From the NCBI GenBank assembly GCA_037389465.1, contig JAZARR010000095.1:3602501-3666500 (forward strand): DNA of 64,000 nucleotides, in the 5' to 3' direction. This DNA is from Baylisascaris procyonis. Taxonomy: Eukaryota > Nematoda > Chromadorea > Rhabditida > Ascarididae. This document shows, piece by piece, positions 48,361 to 60,311 of this stretch (position 1 is the first letter of the stretch; each line of letters begins with the position of its first letter). The notes below the pieces were generated by a model that searched no databases, had not been told where the DNA came from, and saw nothing but the letters and a program-made list of their open reading frames with translations. The position numbers and the translations under genes are program-made.

Positions 48361-50289
48361 TGATGCTCAACGATAACTGAGCAATCCACCTGTACTAATT
48401 ACGATTCACCTGGAATTTATTAAATGGAATTGAAATGTGATCGTGCAGCCGGATGTAATTCATCGACTATGGGTACCAAAATTCATCATTTTAGTTCTAT
48501 CGGATCGAATTTTGAGATATCGGGAAGGTATTAAATCCATAGATGGATTCATTCTAGTAGCTACCTTTGCAAATGAAAATTTGCGTTAAGTGCATAATGT
48601 TGTAATGTAGTAAATCGAAATCAGTTCGTTTAATTAACTCCAAAGAACAGGAAATGACTCTCTGTCTATCTCTCTCTCCCTCTTTATTCATTGCAGAATG
48701 AATATCTCTCTCTTGCTCTTTCCTCATCTCCTCTCCTCTAAGAAAAGAAAGTCAATATTCCTTCATAATTGATAGAACCGACGAGTTAAGCCACAGTGAT
48801 AGCGATGAAGATACTGGTGGTAATGAATGAGAAAAGAATTGTGAATCACACTTGCTAGATGCAACTTATCCACACATATAAACGCTTCTTTAAATGCAAT
48901 TCTCATGATATTTTAAATGCAACTTGTGTTTTAACTTTCAGATGCCAACTGCTACGTAAATTAACAACCGGCTGGTTGTTAATATTGAATTGAGAAAAAT
49001 TTCAGGTAAAGCTGATGGCATCATTAGCATCCATAAAGTTATAAATAAGTGGGAATCACCCTGAATGATAAATTTCTGGATACCTCCACCTTATTTATTG
49101 CACATAATGGGTCAGGATCGCGCAGCTTGCATCCTTGAAGGCGGTGGAGTGGAGAAGGAGGGTTGGAGATTTAGCCAATTTTATTAGTCGAAAGTTTAAA
49201 AAGGAAGAAAATGTATAAATATTCGGAACAAGGTGGACATATTTGCAGTTACCTGCTCTGAAAAGTTTAGTATTATGAATTCATAAGTTATCCCATCTTA
49301 AATCTCTATAGTTTTAAACGAGATGTTTGGAACAACCAGAACGATTTTATTCATCTCCTTTATCTAAACAGCACCCCTTTACTTCCCCAAAACAAGTTTT
49401 TTCAAGAAAAATTGAGCCTAATGCGCACAAAAACCTGACTTCATTCTACGCCTGATCACCAATTATTTCCACATAGTCAAGTTATATTATAGTGTAAGGT
49501 AAAATAGACGGCATCATACATTTTCCCTCCCCCTAGAAGGGAGGGAGTAAGGGGTGAGGGGACAGAAGGATGACGAGGAGGAATAGCAGCGGCAAAAGAG
49601 AAACAAAAGAGACGAAGCACTAACCGCAGCAATGCATCACTTTGTTGCAATATGCAAATCTTTGCATTTTACGATTCCACTTGCACTATTCATTCATCAA
49701 CGAAAAAATGCAATGAGTTGACCAATGATGCGAACTCTTTCATTGCAAAAGTCAACTAGATAAACGGCGATTAAACGATTGATGAATGCAATCAGTCTGT
49801 GCACGCGGACTCATAAAATTCCACTCCATAAGAATGTAGCAATTCTAGGTGAATATTATTGTTTCCTTTCATTAAATAATATCGTTGCAATCTGTGTGCA
49901 CAGACTATTTGCGTTGTCTTAGTTAATGCAACAACAGCATCACAACAATTCACATAAAAATGTCAATGGACAACTTGGTGATGCTATTTGTTCTCTTTTA
50001 AGGCAAAAAATATATCAGATTACTTCAGATTTCATGAAAAATTTGGTTATGATGAGGATTTCAGTGTTCGCTCTCTCGCTACTTGACCTCAGGAATTCGA
50101 ATCGTTATGTTTTACTATAAAGTTGGCGATAGAGACTGAACTGCAGCTAGAGTTCCCTCTGGAGCTACTATATTAAATCTCTGAAGCTAGAGCTAGGCTA
50201 TTATCCAAGCTAAATTAGGAAAAGTTCAATAAGATAAAGTTCCCCATACTATTCATGTTTTGCAAGCTCACGATTACGCGAGGGTTTCA
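48361..50289. other. Intergenic, nothing recognised
   Basis: AT-rich, with CT-rich runs at 48,660-48,740 and a GA/CT-rich tract at 49,524-49,580. No supported gene. Confidence 0.45.
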
Positions 50290-50790
50290 ATCAGCTTCAA
50301 CACGTGAAGCTATAATTCAGGAAAGAGAAGCACAATGAGCAAGACAAACACGAGCAGAAAGGGCGAAACAAGACATGAACGCATGAGCGTGTGTATGGAG
50401 ACGAATGCCGGTTGGGCGGACGAGGCGCGATGGTGAGACCGAGTCCGACCTAGAAACGGGTGGGGCGGCGAGTGCTCGAAGTGGAGTGCGAGTGGTTGTG
50501 GCCGAGCTGAGCCGAGCGCTCGCACCAAATAAAGGCAACAGAGGCAGCAACAGCAACCGCAACGAAGAGAGTGTACGCCTTACATGCAAAAATCCATAGA
50601 AAAGAAAGTGAAGAGATTGAAGTGTGTGTGTGTGTGTGTGCGGTGGTGGGGCTGTCCGTAGAGAGGGACTCTCTCTCACGCTGTGCTATGTATGAGTGTA
50701 TCGGTGGTGCAGCACACGGTGCGTATATGATGTGGCTGGCGCTCAGCTTGCCGTCCTTGCACACAGAATGTGAATGCACAGCATCGTAGA
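50290..50790. promoter_or_regulatory. GC- and CpG-rich island
   Basis: About 500 bp with many CG dinucleotides (GGGCGGACGAGGCGCGATGG at 50,415; GAGCCGAGCGCTCGC at 50,510) in otherwise AT-rich DNA, including an E-box CACGTG near 50,300 and a (GT)n tract at 50621-50642. Several frames on both strands are open because AT-rich stop codons are scarce. I interpret it as a possible promoter or 5' non-coding exon rather than a protein, but no transcript direction is evident. Confidence 0.35.
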
Positions 50791-52113
50791 AGCATCAACT
50801 CTCATGATCGTATCTAAACTTCATCGTTGAACCGATACTACAAAGCAACCACCATCACCACCACCCTCTCACAACCGAACAGCGACCAACACTTCTTAGA
50901 CGCATCACCTCTATCCCTCTCTCTCTTTCCCTATCTTTTGTTAGCATAACGTTCAGGATCATGCTATCAACAATAAGCTTCGTGTGCATGTCTCATGTTC
51001 ATACCAAAGGCACTTGAGGGTTACTTCCTTGCAAACTTCGAACAGATGTTTTATGCAAATTCTAGAAGGAAATAGACCAAATATCGTCACATAAAATTTC
51101 AGTGATAGATGTGCACTACAAATTATACAGCTATTACTCGTAATTCACTAATTTTAACAACTCAGGGCTTGTATTTATTTAATTTTAAGTGTAGATGGAA
51201 ATAACCTAGAATGTAGTTAATCAAACTTGATATGCTAAGAGAGATGAAGAGGAAGGGGCTCTATTGTATATTATGAAAATAAATAGTTAGGAGGTATTGA
51301 TTGGTGGCATTGAGAGTGACGTCTCTCTCCAGAAGGGAATGATTGAATTGTGAAGCAAATAAGAGAGGCAAACTTGCAGCTCGATGCTCGGGTTGTGACG
51401 TGTTGTCATTAGCAACGCGTCTAGATGGCGCATCGATGGCCACTCTCAAAGTCATTTAGCACGAGCACTCCAACAAAAGCATCAAACTGCGACCCAATAC
51501 CCGAGGGGACAACGCTTTATGCTGTGCAACCCAACTTCATTCTCATCTTGTTTCCTGTTTTTAAAATATAATCACTCTTCAGTATTCATATTCTCACAAA
51601 ACCCTAATCGATACAGCAACAATTTTATGGATGTATAGAAGAATAGGAGCAGAGAGAGTGGGGGGGGGGGGAGGGGATGTGAAAGTTAGTAGGCTTAATA
51701 GTGACCTGATGTATTCTTAAATGTATCGTATCGGTATAATCAACCGATTGCTATTAATAATTAGTGAAGTAATATATATGTAACGTGAATCATGACTCTA
51801 GCTAATCAGCGAAGACCGGATTGAATAGCTAAAATTGAACACCTGAAATGGGAGAAAATCATTCGGAATCAAACCGAAACCAGAATTTCATTTATTTTAC
51901 ATTCATAATGTCGTTTCGAAGATGCAAACACCTTTTGAAATTCTATACTGAAATGGCTTAGTAATAAGGAACCACAGAGGGGAGAGGGATGGGGAAGGGA
52001 GGTACAAGAGAAGCGAAGAGCAAACTAATGGTCAATTCTATCAAAAAATTTTCGGCACTATAGAGACAAATAAATGAAGAAAAAAATGTAAGGTAACAAA
52101 AATGGTGTGGTAC
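50791..52113. other. Unassigned, with one GC-richer patch
   Basis: 51261-51455 (minus) is a 64-codon ATG frame starting MTLRVAIDAPSRRVANDN in GC-richer DNA. It could be part of a gene with the exon at 52114-52282, but no splice signals connect them. A G-run lies at 51,661-51,672. Confidence 0.3.
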
Positions 52114-52282
52114 CTTCATCCTCAATGAATCTCTACCTCCCTCCTCCCTCAACTGCCCCAATTCTAAAATAGTGCCAGTCTGGGTCAATGCTAAATGACG
52201 TTCGCATACGTTTGCACAGGGTGGTTGTATAGCATGGAGAACGCGAGCGCAACATTGTTGGACGCGAGGTGATGCATCAAAG
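52114..52282 (-). CDS. Isolated probable exon, unidentified
   Basis: The acceptor GGCGCTCAG and the donor AAG|GTACCA bound one split codon plus 56 codons, with no stop and GC-rich, codon-like usage (start FDASPRVQQCCARVLHAIQP). The content suggests a helical repeat followed by beta strands. Neighbouring exons were not identified; the gene probably lies on the minus strand, with its 5' part toward higher coordinates. A second frame is also open over part of the block. Confidence 0.42.
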
Positions 52283-53275
52283 CTGAGCGCCAAACGAAGC
52301 AAACGTCATGCGAAACAAGTGCTCTGATGTTGTGCTTGTTCCGATAGCCTTGTGCTCTAACACCACCAACACTACGTTACAATCATTTCTATGCGCCGCA
52401 ACCAATACCTATGCAAGCAAAACAGGTGTGGAGATGGGTTAGGGAAGGGGAGGGGAAGGGAATGGAAGGGGGCGATTGGTCGTATATATAGTTTCATGCA
52501 ATTGCTATAGATTTGATAGGTTTTGTTGAGAGGTATCTAGTAGTGTATTGTTTAAGCTTTGATTCGAGTCTGAGATCACATTTTCGCCAACCTCCCTTAT
52601 CCTATCACATTGCTTCCCGTCTTCAAATATAACAATCTGTGGAAATAGGAACCGAATTTCTAGAGACAAAGAGGAAACTTTTTTGGCACTCTAATGAAAA
52701 TCTATTATAATGTCAAAAATTTTTGTCTCAAAAATAGCTCCAAGCTGGAAGCCAGCAGGGAAATAACTGAAATAGTTTAAAGGTCCCACTCAGTGTTTTG
52801 TCTGCCAACCCGTCTCGAGGGTCTCATCCCAAATCTCAGTCTCGTTGAATTATTCGACAATTGCCTCAGGGATTTCTATAGATACGATAAAAACTTTAAA
52901 GTTGTAAATTTTAAATATATTTCATCAATATTTAGAATATTTAAATATACATCAATAATAGCGTTTATCGATTAAACATCAAACAGTTACAATCAAGAAA
53001 TTTATTTTTTATTTTTTATCGCTTAAAATTTCCTAATGAAGATGAGAGAAATTGATGTGAGGAAAAAACATTTTAAGTTTCATATGCAAATTTTTATTTC
53101 GAAAATTACTTATGATTATCGTATAGAACTGAATCAAAAGTTACTACGATATTTAGAATTTATAGAACGTGATGATGCTTCATAGTTGAATATCAGTTAC
53201 TAAGCATCCAAACGCTATATACTAAAGTGACATTTCTATGCAAAAAATATAAATAAATTAATTAATAAATAAATA

Positions 53276-53277
<2 letters not shown>

Positions 53278-53349
<72 letters not shown>
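53278..53349. repeat. (AT)n microsatellite, ~36 units
   Basis: Uninterrupted AT dinucleotides; the 76-codon Ile/Tyr frame over it is an artefact. Confidence 0.97.
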
Positions 53350-53351
<2 letters not shown>

Positions 53352-54178
53352 AAATTAAATAATCAATTAAGAATTGTTTATTTCTATATTTTTTTACTTG
53401 GAGGAATCGCGTTATTCGAATGATGTAAGATGGATTCTCTCTTATCGTCATAATGATCGCTGTCACATGAACATATCCTCATTACCAAAGAAATCATCCC
53501 ATTTCTCATATGTTCTCCACTCCTCATCGTCCATGAATTCATTTTCACAAAACCAGTTCTCAATTAATATCGCCATTTTATTGCCTAAAATCTACTATAT
53601 TTTACTTTTTTTATATTCATTTAAATTTATTTTTATATAATGTTCATTAAATCGATTTACTTCATGTTTATATTCTTTTAGAATTTCAACAAAGTGTAAA
53701 ATAATCTAAAAACAGTAATATTATTGTCGTCTTTTCAAAAATATATACTGAAAGAATTTACCATTTAATTTTATGCAGAAGGAATATTTATTTATCGATA
53801 CAAAAAAACGAAGAAACATATTTACGCATATGGGACGACAAATCTCCCATTAAACGATGGAACTATTGATTTTTAATGTTATCATTGTTGAAGAAAAATA
53901 ACACATTAAGAAGACACATCAGAAGACGTCAGGTTGCAAAAATCCTCACAAGGACGGGCGCTCCGCTCTTAACTAACATAAGATTTCAACTCGTGAAAAG
54001 ATCGAGCTTTTTTTAGAGTTTCAAAAATTCGAATGTGCTCAAAAAATTCGGTTGCAGGCACCTGTCGTTGCTTATGGCGAGCAGGGTAACGATTCGGAGC
54101 TAAGAAACTTCTATCTATTACGTTCCAGGTCTATCTATTACAGTAAATCTATTTAAGATTTACTGTAGTTTCCATAAA

Positions 54179-54180
<2 letters not shown>

Positions 54181-54262
<82 letters not shown>
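54181..54262. repeat. (TA)n microsatellite, ~40 units
   Basis: Uninterrupted TA dinucleotides, 830 bp from the AT tract at 53278. Confidence 0.97.
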
Positions 54263-54265
<3 letters not shown>

Positions 54266-54276
54266 CATATTAATTT

Positions 54277-54555
54277 ATGAATTTATCCCTAAATAAAATA
54301 GTTCCACGAAATCAGTTGAAAAAAGTTTTATGCGGAGATATAGAGGAAAGTCGTTGGTCAGAGATCGACTTCATAGAACGAGAGTGCATGAGCAAAGTTT
54401 GGGTGCAACACAACGATGGAATAATTGTACTCTTCGAATCGGAAAACGTTAGTGGAATCGATGTTCACGATCTTGGTTCCACTCGAAATGAGCGAACAAG
54501 TTGTTATATACCTGCTAGATGTGTTCATTACTCAAATATTTTATTTCCTTCTTGA
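54277..54555 (+). CDS. Hypothetical 92-codon frame
   Basis: An ATG frame starting MNLSLNKIVPRNQLKKV, directly after the (TA)n tract. Composition is balanced and protein-like, with charged and aliphatic residues and strands such as SKVWVQHNDGIIVLFE. A possible donor, AAC|GTTAGT, lies inside at about 54,449. No signal peptide or known domain. It may be an exon or chance. Confidence 0.28.
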   Translation: MNLSLNKIVPRNQLKKVLCGDIEESRWSEIDFIERECMSKVWVQHNDGIIVLFESENVSGIDVHDLGSTRNERTSCYIPARCVHYSNILFPS

Positions 54556-55888
54556 AAAATGCAATCGAATCGTTGCCTTCACACTAACATCGCATTCAAC
54601 AATAACGAACAAATCTCGAGTGTCATCATAATTAAATCCCATCCCTCTCCTTTTCACTTTCCCAGAAAATTATTTACTTTTTTAATGGATTTCCGTTTTC
54701 ACTTGGAACATAAATAATTGAAAACAGTGCAAATAAAGAACAGAAAGAGAGCGAATCGATTAGTATTATCGGTATCGAAGAAAATTATGCAAAAATAATT
54801 CTTCACTCATTTTGAAAAAAATTCCGTGTTGAAAATATTTTGAAAACTTCTACGGAATTAAACTTTGGAAACGATCGTTCAAGTTGTAATATTAAAAGTT
54901 GTTTGTGAAGTTTTTCATTCAGCAGTAAAGCCAATAAAATGTTTTGCAGACATTCAGACAAGTCAACCAACTCAGAAAAACCGATCAAACCGATCAACAA
55001 ACAATATTTTAAAGCTTTAATCTCTGTGTTATTTCTCATGTTTTAGCTAATGAAATGATTCATAAAATAAGAGGGACTTAGGAAATGTTTTGAAGTGAAG
55101 AGAACCAACAACATGAGGGGAGACCTGTAGTTCTTAGTTAGTGGCATTAAAGTACATCGGGGTTGTTTCGATTTGCGAGATGACCTTGGTGGTATTGAAT
55201 GTTGTTATGCAAGTTCCCCACTTCAACAACAACCTGACGCTTCCTCTCATGCAATAATATTCATCTCATTTATTCCTCAGGTATCTTATAGTCAACCTAA
55301 ACCGAAACTCGATTTTTGGCCGCAAAACTTAAATCGGAGGAACTCATTACTCATTACTGCATATTATTTAGGAAGTTTTGATGTTGAAGTGATCTTAGAT
55401 GTTATAACGACTATCAACACAGTGTTTGTATACTCACACATATGCAGAATTTGTAAGTCACTATTACTGTCTACCTAGATATTTTCCATCTACATTAAAT
55501 AAAAAAGAAAGTATTGGAAACGCTCTCATGTTACGCCAACCGCCTGATAGTAAGTTCTCGGTTATTTCCGCATTTTCAAACTTTATTACTTCGCTTAGAG
55601 CATAATCACGCATTTCAAAGTTTTATAGAAAATTTTTAAGGTGGGCAAAGCTATCGTAAAGTTGTCAGTTATAAAGGATACAGCAAGTGTAAGGATCAAC
55701 ATGTGCAGATGACAGATTGAAACCGGAAAAACGAATAAAAGATGACTCGTTGTTGTTACGATTTGCGGAAATCCTCCTTGCATATTGCTAATTCGTTTCG
55801 CCAATAATGAATTGTTTTTCCTATATACATCCTAATATCTTGATCAAAAAATTAGAAAAATCGAAATATTTTTAATTTCACTTTTTTC

Positions 55889-55943
<55 letters not shown>

Positions 55944-56159
55944 ATGAATAAGTAAATAAGTAAATAAGTAAATATAAATATAAATATAAATATATATATA
56001 TATATTTGTATTTATATTTATATTTATATTTATATCTACATTTATATATCAGAACTTAAAACCTGAGTTAATTTATTTGCGTCCAGTTTTACCACCGTAA
56101 AAAGTGGCATTGCATAGTTCGCTTTACTGGAACAAAGTATATGACTTTAGAGTATTTTT
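54556..56159. other. Unassigned, with weak ORFs and a microsatellite
   Basis: A 78-codon frame on the minus strand (54803-55039) and a 101-codon frame on the plus strand (55173-55478) lack splice or domain support. (TAAA)n and TATAAA-type repeats fill about 55,888-56,048. Confidence 0.35.
55888..56048. repeat. TAAA and TATAAA microsatellite cluster
   Basis: Perfect TAAA units pass into TAAG/TAAA variants and then into (TATAAA)n and (TTATAT)n, forming an imperfect palindrome around 55,990. Confidence 0.9.
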
Positions 56160-57335
56160 TTACTTTGCTGTATGGTTTAGTACTGGTTACTGGGCAGTCA
56201 GTTTTAAGAGGCTCCAAGCAGCTCTTTAGCTTCGTTCTATCGAGTTGCTCCAAATAGCAGCTTTACCGGGACGAAGGCGGTGGAGTAAGTGCGGATCCCC
56301 CCTTAATCGAGCAACAACTCGTCAGCGTTCGATGGGCACGAGATGCGCTGAAACCCTAATTCCACTTAAGCGGAAGTGGAAGCAATATGAAGAAACATTT
56401 ATTCGTAATGAATACCTTTTTGATCGAAGTAAATAAATAAGTATATACCTCACTTAAGTAGAATAAAGTTGTGAAATTTCCAATACCACAAAATATAATA
56501 AAATTCATAATTACCTTCGTTTTATTCTTTTCTTAAAATTCCTATTGAAACTTCCGTTTTTCTGTTTTAAAATTGAAATTGAAGCTTAAAATTCTGTTAT
56601 TAAGTTCTATCATATAATTCGGTTATTTGCATCAGAAAAATCCTCCAAGTTTGTAAAAAAAAGAAGTTTAAGTGAGCATGAATGTACTGTTTTTTATGCA
56701 TAATATCGAACAAGTTCTTCACAAAACTTGTCGTACATTCTTATCGAAGAAGCCGAAAACATGAACACAACAAGCATATTGCTATTGATTTTCTTTCGTT
56801 TCAAATATATCTCTAAGAATCCTTTAATTTGTGAGATATAAAATATATTAATTTAATTTCTATTAATCATCCCTCTCTTCCTCACATCCCTAACTTCCCC
56901 TCCCCGTGAAAGAGGCCATCGAGGAAACATCAAGCTTTCGCCTGGTGTTCAATTGTGGAGCGTTTGCTGGCATGGCCAAATCGCTCCTCTTTAGCTCCAG
57001 TAAAAGTGATCTGGATTCCGTAGCACGATTTGCCGCACAGCAATATCATGTGATATCCGACATTTGTCTGCCAACATGTTTTATGAAATGTGGTCGAATC
57101 GCAGCTGGAGTTGTCGCATGAGCAGGTTGTGCAATCAAGACAGTCTGCGAGTGTGGCGAACAATCGCAGCGAGAACGACTACATTCCCAACGAGTCTATC
57201 GCCGCCTATCTACACATTATTATCGCCCAACAACCATCACGACACCTATTTTATTCAGCGCAATACTACAACGTTTCAGGAACACAACTTAACTTCAATT
57301 TCAATCGAAATTCCCCGCTCAGACTAAGGTAGCAC
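56160..57335. other. GC-richer, coding-like block with several open frames
   Basis: 56,245-56,433 (plus) is open and includes a strong donor GGA|GTAAGT at 56,285. At 56,900-57,335 at least three frames look protein-like: plus 56906-57121, plus 57090-57332 (with QSASVANNRSENDYIPNES after a possible acceptor ATCGCAG), and a minus frame with RPHFIKHVGRQMSD and one internal TGA. A plus-strand model joining CCA|GTAAAA to CAG|CTGGAG keeps phase but has a weak acceptor. I cannot choose the strand. It is probably an exon cluster or a decayed gene. Confidence 0.3.
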
Positions 57336-58347
57336 TTCTACAGTAATAACGGGATTTAAGCCCATGGGTCATAAAATTTCCACACTGTTAATCGAAATAG
57401 AAAACGTTCACAAGTTAGAGAAGCGAGGGGGCGTAAAATCCCCAACTCCATTTCAATAGCAACTCAAGCCAGTTATAAAACGACTCATAGCTTCCTTCAG
57501 CCATATTTGCATCAGATATTTTTCTCTAAAAAATTTTGTTTGGCTCTCTTCAAAAATTTTTATTACATAACGCCGATCCGAAATTCGATGATATTTAAAA
57601 TTTGCATAATTATCCAATAAATGCAGTATGCAATGCAAACACCGAAAATTTTAATTTCGAATATTTAACGCATTACTCTTTATCAATATTTCCCGACTGC
57701 TTTTTTCACTGATTCTCGCTTAACACACAGTCGCCTAACCTTATCCATCATTCACGCCTGGTTACTTAAATTTGCATATGAACTATCTAAACTTTCATGA
57801 GATAAGATTGTCCTCTCCAAACATCTAGCCTTCCATTAGCCACACTAATATAACAAAACTTATATCACTAGTCAAATTAATGCAAACCTTTAATATATCA
57901 TTACCTATATTACTGGTGAGAAAATGTGCGGTAATCTTTGTATTACTATCACCTCAATATAATCCATCCTATCGTTATAACAAAATATCCTTCAAATATC
58001 TAGGCCTGAATTTATAAATGCCGCTGTCACAGCCCTAATTCTCTTGAATATTTAAGGACCGAGCAAATAACACTCCAAAAGAAATATTAAAAAACATCAG
58101 TGGAAGAATCATAACCTTATGAAAATATTATGCAAATTTTGCGCACCATTCGCTTAATCTTAACAATTTTTCCCACAAAAATTACATTCTTTTCATTCAA
58201 TAACAATCGATGAACTAAATTGGGGAACGAAAAATAAAACTGAGTGTATCATTCCTTCAATATAGATCACCTCCATAAAACATTCCTTCTAGTGATATAT
58301 TCTAGTGATGAAATTTTCATTCGTAATGAATGCTATGTTCATTGAAA

Positions 58348-58410
<63 letters not shown>

Positions 58411-58809
58411 AGATGAATTCTAAGCTCTCTCCCCCTCCCCCCCCCCTTCACACCTTTCAGTATTTATTCTTTTTGAAATTTGCATATGCTATGACCGTTG
58501 ATGGTTAATTTCCAAATTTTAAGCTACTCGAAAATAAACGATTTTTGCAATATCTTAACCGCTTGGAACGAATAAGAAATCGCACCCACTAAATATTTTT
58601 TTCCGGAAAATATTACATTTAAACGGTGCGGATTCTCGAATCGTTTATGGATCAACGAGAAACGAATATGCATATGGATAAACGGGAAAACGACAAATCG
58701 AATAAATATATTTACAGTGAAAAATAATCACTTACTACAACGTAATGTAGTATGTCAACAAACCCCATAATCCCTCCACGTCCCTCCTCCCGATGGTAAC
58801 ACCCCTTAC
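57336..58809. other. Non-coding, with an AAAT microsatellite
   Basis: AT-rich; no exon with matching splice sites found. (AAAT)n at 58345-58411, then a CT-rich run at 58,426-58,450. Confidence 0.45.
58345..58411. repeat. (AAAT)n microsatellite, ~16 units
   Basis: Perfect AAAT units. Confidence 0.97.
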
Positions 58810-58866
58810 CTCTTGCTCATGATGAAAGTCATAAGGTTTGCTTTCATCTGCCTCAAACCTTCTCCA
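58810..58866 (-). CDS. Possible 19-codon exon, unidentified
   Basis: The acceptor TTTTGTATCAG and the donor GAG|GTAAGG flank a phase 0 block WRRFEADESKPYDFHHEQE with a normal polar composition. No neighbouring exon was matched. It could belong to a gene at 57-60 kb on the minus strand. Confidence 0.35.
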
Positions 58867-59681
58867 CTGATACAAAATCACGAATAATTTATGAGTCATA
58901 ATAACATGGAAGCAACAATAAACCACAAAGAAAACAAAAATAAATTCAGGCAGGATCCATAAAAGAGCGAAAGAGTGACAAACAAACACTTGACCTTACG
59001 AGAGCGATAGATTCAATGAGTGAGACAAAACGAGAAATTTATAAATCGAAGTATGCAAACAACAATTTATATCAAACAACTAGGCAAAGTTAGGGAATAT
59101 TTCTTTGCAAGAAATATTGAATAGTTCTGATAGAACATTTTGAGGATTCACATTAACGGAAACCTCGCATCAACCGCCTATTCCCTGACCTATGTAATTT
59201 CTTTAACAACATAAAGATGGATATGGAAACGAACAGGTAAGCTGAACTCTATACTTTATCATAAACCACCGGTTGCCAAGGTGTTCTCAAACTACGAATT
59301 CATATAAATGCAAACGATTATGGTTGGTTATGGTGACTTACTCCAGGTTGACTTCGAATATGAAAGAAATATATAAACACCAAAAAAAAAAAAGACATTA
59401 AGCTCTAATATCCGAGGAAGACCAACAATCAGGTGGTTTTCCTCCAACATAGGGAAAACGTGCCACTGCAAGAAACCCCAATTTATACAATTTCGTTAAC
59501 ATATTCAGTACACAACCTCTCTCTTTCTATGTGGGAAACCATTTAACATCATTAGTGCTATGTAATTTGCAAATGCCAAGTGATATCATTATTCAAATGA
59601 CCTCACAAATCAATGTCCGTGATATATATTTATCGCAAATATCCGTTCTATACATTGCAATACTACTTGATCGATTCTTCC

Positions 59682-59780
59682 TTAAAGCAAACTAGACGGC
59701 TGTTTGCGACCTCTCTTCTTTCGTAAGTAATTCGACCATTCGTTCATGTTCGAAGCTGCAATAACAACCTCGAAAATGGC
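59682..59780 (-). CDS. Possible terminal exon, unidentified
   Basis: After the acceptor GTTTTCCAG, 32 codons (AIFEVVIAASNMNEW, then a basic tail RKKRGRKQ) run to a TAA. A second frame entering at TTATTGCAG is also open (FEHERMVELLTKEE). It lies 530 bp past the end of NAE1 on the same strand, so it could be the end of an operon neighbour, but upstream exons were not found. Confidence 0.35.
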   Translation of the reverse strand, partial: AIFEVVIAASNMNEWSNYLRKKRGRKQPSSLL

Positions 59781-60311
59781 CTGGAAAACTGGAATATGGA
59801 CAAACGTTAGCAAGTGAGCATTGAATCCACTTCAGAACAGGGAATGATCAAATGTCACTAACCGCCCTAATATATAAAAACATTCTGAATGCTGTGTCTC
59901 AAAAACATTCAAATCAACTGACACCAAATAAATAACTAAACAACATGCAAAAAAGCAACATACAATTAATCAGGTATATATAAACTAGTAGGCGGGAATT
60001 GCTTCAAGATCACACATCCCTCTCATATATAATACTCAAGATTCTCATCAGCACTACTACTCTTACTTTAGACACTAAAAATACAACTCTATAATGAAAT
60101 GGATATAAGAATGGAATCGGTAGCTTCTGCCGAAGGAACGAAGAGATAATTACTGAAATCGGACTCATAAACAAAACCAATCTCTTTGTCAATAAATAAA
60201 CTTTATGAAAGCTGGACCAGCAAGTTTGTTCCAGCATTTTTTTCGTGTGCTGTCTCTTCATAACTTTAAGGTTCTCCACATCAAATCTCTGAAATCTTCA
60301 AATCTCCCACC

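Larger units (their letters stand above)
52283..54276. other. Non-coding, with long AT microsatellites
   Basis: AT-rich; CT/GA-rich tract at 52,430-52,480; no supported exon. Confidence 0.45.

Noticed and set aside
50317..50679. 120-codon minus-strand frame over the GC-rich island
   Set aside because: It reads through the (GT)n tract (His-Thr repeats) and low-complexity Leu/Ser/Arg sequence. Open frames occur on both strands there because the DNA is GC-rich.
53236..53466. 76-codon Ile/Tyr-rich frame
   Set aside because: It is the translation of the (AT)n microsatellite.
60010..60279. Small gene just downstream of NAE1
   Set aside because: The frame lies in the expected NAE1 3' UTR, begins at a GTG or an internal ATG, and has no domain, trans-splice site or splice sites that connect it to later exons.
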